Shown here: positions 1 through 7,734 of the stretch, piece after piece
Layout: the number at the start of each line of letters is the position of its first letter
How positions within the stretch are numbered: position 1 is the first letter of the stretch
Origin: JAKFYM01 sp964416595
GTDB lineage: Bacteria > Bdellovibrionota > UBA1018 > CAIPTA01
Length of the DNA: 64,000 nucleotides
Direction of reading: 5' to 3'
Assembly: GCA_964416595.1 (NCBI GenBank)
Contig: CAYQES010000014.1
Coordinates: 5,281-69,280, forward strand
Translations under genes and position numbers: made by a program
Notes under the pieces: model-generated
The model's database searches: none
The model's input: only the letters and a program-made list of their open reading frames with translations
Told to the model about the DNA's origin: nothing

Positions 1-30
1 CATTACAGCTAATATGGCTTTTTTATCCAT
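1..30 (-). CDS. yidC: YidC membrane insertase, N-terminal fragment (cut by window edge)
   Basis: Only the first ten codons are inside the window, reading MDKKAILAVM on the minus strand. The ATG follows directly on the TAA of yidD. Position after rpmH-rnpA-yidD is the classic place for yidC, the inner-membrane insertase that works with YidD. The MDKK start followed by a hydrophobic stretch fits the YidC N-terminal signal-anchor. The call rests mainly on gene order because so little sequence is visible. Confidence 0.7.
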   Translation of the reverse strand, partial: MDKKAILAVM

Positions 31-282
31 TTAAACTCTCCCAGAAAAACAATTCATCGGCACAGGATCGTGACCACCCTTACAAAAAGGATGGCACCGC
101 AACACTCGCCAAACAGACAAAACAATACCTTTAAAGGGGCCATGCATTTCTACCGCATTCACCGAGTAATGAGAACAAGTAGGAATAAAACGGCAGTGCA
201 CCCCGAGACTCAAAAAAAGTGGCGAAAAAGCCCATTGGTAAAAATTAAGACAGGCGATGCAAAAGCCGCTGAAAATCTTCAT
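31..282 (-). CDS. yidD: YidD membrane protein insertion efficiency factor
   Basis: An 83-aa protein with the full YidD signature. It has an N-terminal amphipathic segment (YQWAFSPLF), then CRFIPTCSHYS, the HGPFKG stretch and the RCHPFCKGGHDPVP block near the C terminus, with conserved cysteines. YidD is a small inner-membrane-associated protein that helps YidC-dependent insertion. Its start overlaps the 3' end of rnpA by 38 nt and its stop touches the yidC start. The unit rpmH-rnpA-yidD-yidC is therefore translationally coupled. Length is normal for the family. Confidence 0.95.
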   Translation of the reverse strand: MKIFSGFCIACLNFYQWAFSPLFLSLGVHCRFIPTCSHYSVNAVEMHGPFKGIVLSVWRVLRCHPFCKGGHDPVPMNCFSGRV

Positions 283-625
283 GGAGTTCTTCCTTATAGC
301 GCTTTTCTGTTAGATTCACTGGCTTTTGTTTCGCGATAAAATGCAAATCAATGCCCTGCAGCTGAGTTTGGTGCAAACGAAAGTTTTCCCGTAACCGACG
401 GCGAAAGCGATTACGCTCCACGGAAGGCCCATAGCGGGCGCTTATAGTTACTGCCAAGCGCGGATGGTCTAAATTGTTTTTGGCATAAAACAATATCCAA
501 TGCCGAGCCACCCACTTAGTAGCTGTCTTCTTTAATTGGAGAAATTCTGACTTGCGCCTTAGACGCAGTACTTCATCTAATCCGTTGCGTTTACGCAACG
601 GAGGCGATTTCTTACTTTTTACCAA
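245..625 (-). CDS. rnpA: Ribonuclease P protein component
   Basis: A 126-aa basic protein that assists the RNase P RNA in maturing tRNA 5' ends. The RNR-type motif is clear (SVERNRFRRRLRE, about residues 68-80), preceded by a LRLRRKSEF segment typical of the RnpA start. The longest frame opens with TTG at 625, which would overlap the 3' end of rpmH by 14 nt. An internal TTG about nine codons later (near 598) would remove the overlap and give a more usual N terminus. Start uncertain; identity secure. Confidence 0.93.
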   Translation of the reverse strand: MVKSKKSPPLRKRNGLDEVLRLRRKSEFLQLKKTATKWVARHWILFYAKNNLDHPRLAVTISARYGPSVERNRFRRRLRENFRLHQTQLQGIDLHFIAKQKPVNLTEKRYKEELHEDFQRLLHRLS

Positions 626-761
626 TCTTAACCGTAAGGCGCTTACGACCTTTTTTCCTGCGGGATGCTATCACTTTACGGCCATTCTTTGTGGCCATGC
701 GTTTACGGAAACCGTGGGTTTTTGCGCGCTTTTTTTTGCTCGGCTGCCAAGGGCGTTTCAT
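612..761 (-). CDS. rpmH: 50S ribosomal protein L34
   Basis: A 49-codon minus-strand frame. It begins MKRPWQPSKKKRAKTHGF and continues with the R-MATKNGRKV-ASRRKKGRKRL block that defines bacterial L34. It is extremely Lys/Arg-rich, as expected for this large-subunit protein. It heads the rpmH-rnpA-yidD-yidC unit and is divergent from dnaA, the ancestral arrangement at bacterial origins. The N terminus is slightly longer than the common MKRTYQPS form, but the pattern is unmistakable. Confidence 0.97.
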   Translation of the reverse strand: MKRPWQPSKKKRAKTHGFRKRMATKNGRKVIASRRKKGRKRLTVKIGKK

Positions 762-997
762 GAAATTCTCCCAATTCTTTGGAAATGCTAAATACTTTTA
801 AGTTCAAACCGATTCTTGAGCGGCGAACGGTGCTTTGCTAACTACCAAAGAACCGAACACACTGCAAGTATGCCGCTAGTAGTAAAGGGAGAAATTCCTT
901 GAACCCCCCACTAACCTTTTGCTATCAGTACCAAACGTCTTTTTTTTATTCCAATTAGACTTAACGCAAGCAAGGAAAGGGGAAGTATTCCTTTGTC
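762..997. promoter_or_regulatory. Divergent rpmH/dnaA promoter region
   Basis: 236 bases between the divergent rpmH and dnaA starts. It must hold both promoters. A weak candidate for dnaA is TTGAAC at 899-904 followed 17 nt later by CTATCA, then a T-rich tract. I see no good DnaA box (TTATCCACA-like) here. If dnaA is autoregulated, the boxes are more likely downstream in oriC. No terminator or small gene is visible. Confidence 0.4.
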
Positions 998-2470
998 ATG
1001 AAAGAGCATCCAGTTTTTTGGCAATCCGCCTTACAACAACTGCAAACCATGACCACGCCAGAGATGTTTAAATCTTGGCTACTCCCCTTAGAAGTTCTAA
1101 ATTTAGACGATTCCATCATCACCTTTAAAGTCCCCACCCCCTTCTTCAACACGTTCTTAAAAAGTAATTTTGAATCAAAGATTGTGAATGCTTTGGCAAT
1201 GGTAACAGGGAAAACTTACCGGATTTCTTATACGGTTTCTTCCGCCGAAAGTTCCATGGCTCCTGTTGCTTCCGTAACGGATATTGAAAGCCATTCTGCT
1301 TCGAATACCAATCCGGAAGCCCCCCTTAGCAGAAATATTTTTTCTTTTTCTCCCCCATCACGGGCTGAAGCCGTACATTTGCCTGTAAAAAACCCCGTTT
1401 CTATTGGCCCAGAAGGCACAAAACTTCCTAAAGGATTGATCAAATGCACTTCAGGTTATGTGGATACAGCCCATACTTTTGAATATTTTATCGTAAGTAG
1501 CGGCACCCAATTTGCCCACGCTGCTGCAAAAGCAGCGGCCAACTTTCCTGGTGGAAAATACAACCCACTTTTGATTTATGGGCCTTCTGGTTTGGGAAAA
1601 ACTCACCTTTTGCATGCGATTGCGATTCAAATGCTAAGGAATAATCCCCAAGCTCGGATTTGTTATCTTTCTGCAGAATCTTTTGTGAATGAGTTCATTG
1701 AATCCGTAAAAAATAAATCCACGAACCATTTTCATAACCGCTACCGGTCTAGCTTTGATGCCTTTTTGATCGACGATATCCAATACATCGGCGGCAAAGA
1801 AAAGAGTGAGGAAGAGTTCTTCCATACCTTCAATCATTTGTTTGGTACACATAACCAGGTAGTACTCACCAGTGATAAACCACCCAAAGAATTGCACAAT
1901 TTAGAAGAACGCTTGATCACACGCCTACAACAAGGGTTGGTGGTGGATGTAAAACCGCCAGATCTGGAAACCCGGATCGCAATCTTGAAAGCTAAGGCGG
2001 AAGCCGATGATTTATACGTTCCCGATGAAGTTTGTTTAATGATTGCCGGTCATATACGGAACAATGTAAGAGAATTGGAAGGTGCCCTGGTGCGCCTCAA
2101 TGCAGAAGCTTCTATTAATGGCACCGAAATCACTCTCGATATGGCCAGAGAGGCTCTTTCCGATTTATTGAACGAAAACAAAAATAACAATCTTTCCATT
2201 GAATCGATCAATAAATGCGTCTGTCAGTATTTCAAAATTTCTTTGGCGGAATTGAACTCCAAATCCCGGGAAAGGAAATATTCCGAACCCCGACAAATCG
2301 CCATGTATTTAAGTCGGAAATACACCAAAAAAACCCTTCCGGAAAGTGCTTTGGCTTTTGGGGGAAAAGATCATTCCACCGTGATCCATGCCATTAAGAA
2401 AATTGAAAAAGAAATACACGCTAGCCCTACCCTAAAAAAGTACGTAGAAGATATCCAACAAATGCTTTAA
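998..2470 (+). CDS. dnaA: Chromosomal replication initiator DnaA
   Basis: A 490-aa initiator protein. Domain I (about 1-80) starts FWQSALQQLQ; domain II is a variable Ser/Pro-rich linker (about 85-150). The AAA+ domain follows, with Walker A GPSGLGKTH (about 195-203), Walker B FLIDDIQ (about 256-262) and the sensor region NNVRELEGAL. The C-terminal DNA-binding domain has the DnaA signature GGKDHSTVIHAI. It binds the DnaA boxes in the next intergenic region and melts the origin. Length is normal. It is divergent from rpmH and followed by oriC and dnaN. Confidence 0.98.
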   Translation: MKEHPVFWQSALQQLQTMTTPEMFKSWLLPLEVLNLDDSIITFKVPTPFFNTFLKSNFESKIVNALAMVTGKTYRISYTVSSAESSMAPVASVTDIESHSASNTNPEAPLSRNIFSFSPPSRAEAVHLPVKNPVSIGPEGTKLPKGLIKCTSGYVDTAHTFEYFIVSSGTQFAHAAAKAAANFPGGKYNPLLIYGPSGLGKTHLLHAIAIQMLRNNPQARICYLSAESFVNEFIESVKNKSTNHFHNRYRSSFDAFLIDDIQYIGGKEKSEEEFFHTFNHLFGTHNQVVLTSDKPPKELHNLEERLITRLQQGLVVDVKPPDLETRIAILKAKAEADDLYVPDEVCLMIAGHIRNNVRELEGALVRLNAEASINGTEITLDMAREALSDLLNENKNNNLSIESINKCVCQYFKISLAELNSKSRERKYSEPRQIAMYLSRKYTKKTLPESALAFGGKDHSTVIHAIKKIEKEIHASPTLKKYVEDIQQML

Positions 2471-2967
2471 TTTTTATTTGTGGAAAAGCCTGTGGAGAAC
2501 CCATGCATTTTCCTGGATATTTTTTTTGATTGTCAAAAAGTCTAAATATTGCCTTGAGTCAAATTTAAAGTAAGCTGTGAATATTCTTATTTATTTATTT
2601 TTCCACAGAATTCACAGGGGTGGATAAGTAAGAAAATTTTCTTTTATCCACATTTATGGATAACTAGCCATTTTTTACCTTTGACTAGTCATTTTAAGGG
2701 CTTTTTTGGCTATTCTGATTATTAACATCGCCTATTCGTCTTCATCTATCCACAATTGGGGATTGTTTTTAAAAGGCCGAGTAGCCAAAGAACAAGAAAT
2801 ACTTCTTTCCCCAATTTTGGCAAAGTTATACAGCTAAGAAATTGGATAGAGGAAAAGGAAGAAGGCTGAAAAATGAGGGTTCTTCGGGTTTTTTCACATA
2901 TCCACACTACTACTACTACTACTATTATAAATATTCATATTAGATAGAAGCTCGGGGTACCCAAAAA
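2471..2967. other. Chromosomal replication origin (oriC)
   Basis: 497 bases without a gene between dnaA and dnaN, packed with DnaA-box-like 9-mers. TTATCCACA lies at 2644-2652 (perfect) and TTTTCCACA at 2599-2607. On the other strand there is TGTGGAAAA at 2479-2487 and near matches at 2491-2499, 2619-2627 and 2655-2663. One-mismatch boxes lie at 2746-2754 and 2898-2906. The right end carries a CTA repeat and an AT-rich segment just before dnaN. Cluster density, position and the unwinding element together support a functional oriC. A dnaN promoter must also be inside. Confidence 0.92.
2898..2944 (+). promoter_or_regulatory. DnaA-trio and unwinding element of oriC
   Basis: A DnaA box (ATATCCACA, 2898-2906) is followed without a gap by six CTA repeats (2907-2924) and then TTATAAATATTCATATTAG. 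This matches the known bacterial origin design in which DnaA assembles from double-stranded boxes onto trinucleotide repeats and opens the adjacent AT-rich DNA. The repeat run here is unusually regular. Role inferred from the published DnaA-trio model. Confidence 0.85.
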
Positions 2968-4080
2968 ATGAAGATAATAGCCAAGAATAAAAAAGAACTT
3001 TTAGACAGCTTGAATAAGGTTCATAGCGTAGTGGAGAAAAGAAACACTCTCCAAATTCTCAGTAATATCTACCTAAGTGTTCAGAACAATGAATTAGTAA
3101 TTAAAGCTACTGACCTAGAAGTAAGCATTGAAACGGTAGTTCCAGTCCAAGTATTAGAGGCAGGACGCGCTACCGTGTCAGCTAAAAGCTTCATCGATAT
3201 CATCCGGGAATTGCCAGAAAAAGAAATTCACATTCACTCTAAGGAAAACCATTGGGTAGAAATCGCCTGTGGAAAATCGAATTTTAATATTATGGGTCTA
3301 TCCCCTGAGGATTTTCCCTCTTTACCTTCTTACGGAGGAAAAGCCTCTGCGAAGGCTAAAGTAGATATTTTACAGAAGATGATTGATCACACCCTCTATG
3401 CCGTTTCTTCTGACGAAAATAAATACAATATGAATGGCGTCTATTTTGAATCTTTAGACGGTAAAAAATACGTGATGGTAGCAACGGACGGCCATCGTAT
3501 GGCCTATTACGAAGAAACCCCTTTTGAAGGAGCTGGAATTTCTTTACCTAAAGGAATCATTATTCCTCGAAAAGGAATCCAAGAGGTACGCAAAATCATC
3601 GAAGGAGTAGGCCCAACGGTAGATTTGAATATGGAAGGCAATCACTTATTAGTGAAAACTCCCAATACTTTTCTTTCTGTGCGTTTAATTGAAGGCCAAT
3701 TCCCTGATTGCAAACAAGTGATTCCAAAAAATAATAGCCGTTCTGTGGAATTGGATAGAAATGCCTTTTTTGATTCCTTAAGCCGGGTTTCTCTTTTGGC
3801 CAATGAAAAATCCCGTGGGGTAAAATTTTTCCTTTCTCCTGGAAAATTGGAAATTTCTTCTAGCAATCCAGATATTGGAGAAGCTACAGAAATTATTGAA
3901 ACAAATTATAAAGGCGATCAGCTGGAAATCGGATTTAACGCTAAATATGTTCAAGACACATTGGCCGTTATTCATGAACCAAACGTGGTTTTTGAATTGA
4001 ACGATAGAATGAGTCCTGGAATTATCCGCGTGCCCAATTCTCCGCAGTATCTTAGTGTTCTCATGCCTATGCGGCTCTGA
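2968..4080 (+). CDS. dnaN: DNA polymerase III beta sliding clamp
   Basis: A 370-aa protein with the three-domain clamp pattern. Markers are the N-terminal LQILSNIYL segment, the ATDGHRMAYY motif (about 172-181) and the C-terminal PMRL end, which forms part of the binding pocket for clamp partners. It encircles DNA and tethers polymerase III. Length is standard. The last bases of the stop overlap the recF start (TGATG), so the dnaN-recF-gyrB run is coupled. The ribosome-binding site before ATG 2968 is weak. Confidence 0.97.
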   Translation: MKIIAKNKKELLDSLNKVHSVVEKRNTLQILSNIYLSVQNNELVIKATDLEVSIETVVPVQVLEAGRATVSAKSFIDIIRELPEKEIHIHSKENHWVEIACGKSNFNIMGLSPEDFPSLPSYGGKASAKAKVDILQKMIDHTLYAVSSDENKYNMNGVYFESLDGKKYVMVATDGHRMAYYEETPFEGAGISLPKGIIIPRKGIQEVRKIIEGVGPTVDLNMEGNHLLVKTPNTFLSVRLIEGQFPDCKQVIPKNNSRSVELDRNAFFDSLSRVSLLANEKSRGVKFFLSPGKLEISSSNPDIGEATEIIETNYKGDQLEIGFNAKYVQDTLAVIHEPNVVFELNDRMSPGIIRVPNSPQYLSVLMPMRL

Positions 4081-5213
4081 TGGCCTTAGGTTCCCTGCAG
4101 CTTCGGCACTTCCGGAATTACCGGCATTTAGATTTAGATCTAAGTTCTGGAATTACGATCTTTACAGGGAACAATGGTATCGGAAAAACCTCGATCCTAG
4201 AATCAGTTTGTCTTTTAGGCAGCGGCAGATCTTTTCGGGCTGCAAAGAATTCGGATTTTATCCACAAAACCGAAGAATTTTCTGTGATCAAAGGGGTAGT
4301 GGATCAAAAAGGATTGATTACAGAAATAGAAATTCGAATTTATCCCACAGGGAAAAAAGTGTTCTTGGATCAAAAACATGCCAAAACCACTACTTCCTTA
4401 TTGGAATTACTGCCAACCATTGTTTTCTCTCCCGCTGATCATTGGATCGTGGAGGGGGATTCTTCCTATCGTAAACAGTTCCTAAATCGCGCTGTGGCTC
4501 ACGTGGACTGGGAATATGTGGATGACCTTCACCACTACAATAAAGCCCTCCTACAACGGAATAAGCTCTTAAAACAGTGTTCCCACTTAGATTGGACCTC
4601 TACCCACCTCCAAGATTTGCTTCTTCCTTGGGATGAACAGCTTTTGACTTATGGTTCTCGATTGATTACCCGCAGAAAATTTTATTTGCAGGAACTAGGG
4701 CCTTTGGCTTTGCGAGAGTATTGCCAAGTTTCAAATTCCACGGATGCTTTTGAGCTCCATTACCAACCTTTGGGTGAAGAAGAAAAATTCTCTTTTGACA
4801 CAGAGGGAGATGCCCGCGAATTTTTCGAGAAAAAACGAAAAGACTCGATGCGTCGAGATTTCTTTAGTGGCAGTACCCAAGTAGGCCCACATAAAGACGA
4901 AATTCTATTGACCTTGAACGGAAATAAAGTGAAATTTTATGGCTCCCAAGGGGAGAAGAAAACCTGTGCTTTGGCCCTAAGGTTAGGGGAATTGGCTTTA
5001 TTTTACCAAAAGACACAGCGGGCGCCGGTTCTACTTTTTGATGATGTTTCATCGGAACTGGATAGCACCCGTAGACGTTCCCTAGTGGATTTACTGAGGA
5101 AAGAGAATACCCAAGTGTTGATCACCGCCACGGATTTGCCGTCCAGTTTGTTAAATGATGTGGGTAAGAATTTCAGGCAACTGGATTTGCACACCGTAGG
5201 AGAAAGAAAATAA
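4080..5213 (+). CDS. recF: DNA replication and repair protein RecF
   Basis: A 377-aa SMC-like ATPase that loads RecA at gaps together with RecO and RecR. It has the N-terminal LRHFRNYRHL motif, Walker A TGNNGIGKTSILES (about 30-43), the ABC-type signature near SQGEKKTCALALRLGE and Walker B VLLFDDVSSELD near the C terminus. It overlaps dnaN by one base and gyrB by one base (TAATG), the conserved origin-proximal arrangement. Confidence 0.97.
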   Translation: MALGSLQLRHFRNYRHLDLDLSSGITIFTGNNGIGKTSILESVCLLGSGRSFRAAKNSDFIHKTEEFSVIKGVVDQKGLITEIEIRIYPTGKKVFLDQKHAKTTTSLLELLPTIVFSPADHWIVEGDSSYRKQFLNRAVAHVDWEYVDDLHHYNKALLQRNKLLKQCSHLDWTSTHLQDLLLPWDEQLLTYGSRLITRRKFYLQELGPLALREYCQVSNSTDAFELHYQPLGEEEKFSFDTEGDAREFFEKKRKDSMRRDFFSGSTQVGPHKDEILLTLNGNKVKFYGSQGEKKTCALALRLGELALFYQKTQRAPVLLFDDVSSELDSTRRRSLVDLLRKENTQVLITATDLPSSLLNDVGKNFRQLDLHTVGERK

Positions 5214-7711
5214 TGTCTACCACGGAAAAAACCGGGAGCAATTATACAGCAGATAAAATCAAAATCCTTGAAGGATTGGAAGCTGTTCGTAAACGTCCTG
5301 GCATGTACATTGGTGATACCACTGCACGCGGTTTACACCATCTCATTTGGGAAATCGTAGATAACGCCGTAGATGAAGGCTTAGCTGGTTTTTGTAATGA
5401 AATTATCGTGAAGCTCCACGGTGATGATTCAATTACAGTGATTGATAATGGCCGTGGTGTTCCTACTGGCATGCACTCTTCTGGGATTTCTGGTGTGGAA
5501 GTTGTTTTTACCAAACTTCATGCTGGGGGAAAATTCAACGAAGAAGGCGGAGCTTATAAAGTTTCCGGCGGTCTCCACGGCGTGGGTGCATCCGTTGTGA
5601 ACGCTTTGTCCGCTGAGCTCTTAGTAGAAGTTCGGCAAAATGGAAAAGTTTTCACCCAAACTTTCGAAAGAGGAAATACCACTTCAAAACTAGAAGTGAC
5701 TGGAAAAACCGATAAAAGCGGTACCAGCGTTACTTTCAAACCTGACGCCGAAATTTTCGAAACCCTAGAATATAATCACGACACGATTGCCAATCGTTTG
5801 CGGGAATTGGCCTTCTTAATGAAGGGTTTAAAATTTCAATTTGTTGACGAAAAAAATGGCAAAGATGAAACCTATTTTTACGAAGGCGGCATCAAGAGCT
5901 ACGTTGAATATTTAAATCGCACTAAAACAAAAGTGCATGATGATATTATTTATCTTACGGGCGAAAAAGACGAAGTGCAGGTAGAGATCGCTATTCAGTG
6001 GAATGATAGCTACTCAGAAACTCTGCTTTCCTACGCTAACAATATTAACACCCACGAAGGCGGCACCCACGTGTCGGGATTTCGTACGGCTCTCACGAGG
6101 ATCGTGAACTCTTTTGGTAAAGAAAATGATATGTTTAAGGGCTTGGCGGAACAGCTCAGCGGCGATGATATTCGGGAAGGTTTAACAACCGTTATCAGCG
6201 CAAAAATTCCCAATCCACAATTTGAAGGCCAAACCAAAACTAAATTAGGAAATTCCGAGGTTGAAGGTTTAGTTCAAAGTATCGTGAGTGAAAAACTCCG
6301 AATCTATTTTGAACAGCGCCCTAATATCGCCAAACGCATTATTCAAAAAGCGGTAGATGCGGCTGCTGCTAGGATTGCGGCCCGTAAGGCCCGTGATCTT
6401 ACCCGAAGAAAATCTGCCCTAGATCTTGGTGGTTTGCCTGGAAAAATGGCCGACTGCCAAGAAAAAGATCCAGCTCTTTGTGAGCTATTCTTGGTAGAGG
6501 GAGATTCCGCCGGAGGCTCTGCCAAACAAGGGCGAGAAAGAAAAAACCAAGCAATTCTTCCTTTAAAGGGAAAAATTCTCAATGTGGAGAAGGCTCGTTT
6601 TGATAAAGTGCTAGGATTTGAAGAAATCCGAACTTTGATCACGGCACTTGGCACTTCGATCGGAAAAGATAATTTCGATATTTCTAAACTGCGCTACCAC
6701 AAAATTGTGATCATGACCGACGCCGACGTGGACGGTGCCCATATTCGCACTCTTCTACTCACATTCTTTTATCGGCAAATGCCAGAGATTATCGATCGCG
6801 GTTATTTATATATTGCTCAACCCCCTCTTTACAAAATTAAGAAGGCTGGCAAAGAAAAATATTTGAAGAACGACGGAGAATTACAAAATTACCTACTGAA
6901 ATCTGCTTTGGACGCTGTGACTGTAACGGCTGGCTCCAAACCAGTTCCTGCCTCCCAGTTGGCCGCTTCTTTAAAGGCAAGTTTTGCTTATATGCAAGCT
7001 TTGAAACGATATAGCTTTCGTGCGGAACCAGAAGTAGTTAATGCCATGGTGATGGATGCGGGTGTGAATGAAGATCACCTATCTTCAGAACAATCCTTGA
7101 AAGAGCGTTTAGAGATCATCAAAAAAGATGTGCTCAAGCGCTCTATTAAAGAACTCACCTATTCTATTATGCCCGATGAAGAGCATAGTGCCTTTCAAGC
7201 AGAAATTATTACTGTCACACCGAATGGCAGGAAAATTACCCGCTTGAATAAAAATTTCATTACTTCGCCGGAATTTAAAGAGCTTATCCGCACGGCGAAT
7301 AATATGACCGCCATCGGCAATGGCCCCTTTAAGCTCCAGTGGGTTGGCGAAAAAGAAACTTCTAAAAAAGAGGACGCGGCACCACAAGAAGAAACCGGAG
7401 AAGAGAAGCCGGCCGAAGAAGTGCTTATGGACTATAATTCAGCCAAAGATATTTTTGAGCTTTCAGAAAAGGTTCTCATTTTCTCTAAAAAAGGAATGTC
7501 CGTTCAACGCTATAAAGGCTTGGGAGAGATGAACCCTGACCAACTTTGGGAGACCACCATGGATCCCACACGTCGCTCCCTACAACGGGTAAGAGTTGAG
7601 GATGCTGTGGCAAGCGATAGTATTTTTAGCATTCTCATGGGGGATGCCGTAGAGCCTCGACGTGAATTTATCGAGCAAAACGCCCTACGGGTAAAAAACC
7701 TCGACGTCTAA
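5213..7711 (+). CDS. gyrB: DNA gyrase subunit B
   Basis: An 832-aa ATPase subunit of DNA gyrase. It has the GHKL ATP-binding site (EIVDNAVDE, VIDNGRGVP, GGLHGVGASVVNA), the transducer domain and the TOPRIM domain (LFLVEGDSAGGSAKQ and DADVDGAHIRTL). The C-terminal YKGLGEMNPDQLWETTMDP motif binds GyrA. Between the TOPRIM motifs and the C terminus lies a long insert with an acidic tract (about 560-745), like the insertion of proteobacterial GyrB. Works with gyrA immediately downstream. Confidence 0.98.
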   Translation: MSTTEKTGSNYTADKIKILEGLEAVRKRPGMYIGDTTARGLHHLIWEIVDNAVDEGLAGFCNEIIVKLHGDDSITVIDNGRGVPTGMHSSGISGVEVVFTKLHAGGKFNEEGGAYKVSGGLHGVGASVVNALSAELLVEVRQNGKVFTQTFERGNTTSKLEVTGKTDKSGTSVTFKPDAEIFETLEYNHDTIANRLRELAFLMKGLKFQFVDEKNGKDETYFYEGGIKSYVEYLNRTKTKVHDDIIYLTGEKDEVQVEIAIQWNDSYSETLLSYANNINTHEGGTHVSGFRTALTRIVNSFGKENDMFKGLAEQLSGDDIREGLTTVISAKIPNPQFEGQTKTKLGNSEVEGLVQSIVSEKLRIYFEQRPNIAKRIIQKAVDAAAARIAARKARDLTRRKSALDLGGLPGKMADCQEKDPALCELFLVEGDSAGGSAKQGRERKNQAILPLKGKILNVEKARFDKVLGFEEIRTLITALGTSIGKDNFDISKLRYHKIVIMTDADVDGAHIRTLLLTFFYRQMPEIIDRGYLYIAQPPLYKIKKAGKEKYLKNDGELQNYLLKSALDAVTVTAGSKPVPASQLAASLKASFAYMQALKRYSFRAEPEVVNAMVMDAGVNEDHLSSEQSLKERLEIIKKDVLKRSIKELTYSIMPDEEHSAFQAEIITVTPNGRKITRLNKNFITSPEFKELIRTANNMTAIGNGPFKLQWVGEKETSKKEDAAPQEETGEEKPAEEVLMDYNSAKDIFELSEKVLIFSKKGMSVQRYKGLGEMNPDQLWETTMDPTRRSLQRVRVEDAVASDSIFSILMGDAVEPRREFIEQNALRVKNLDV

Positions 7712-7734
7712 ATTTAGGTAGTTAAGAAGGATAT

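Noticed and set aside
4055..4438. A 127-aa plus-strand frame over the dnaN-recF junction
   Set aside because: It is out of frame with recF, and the recF frame carries all conserved motifs across the same bases.
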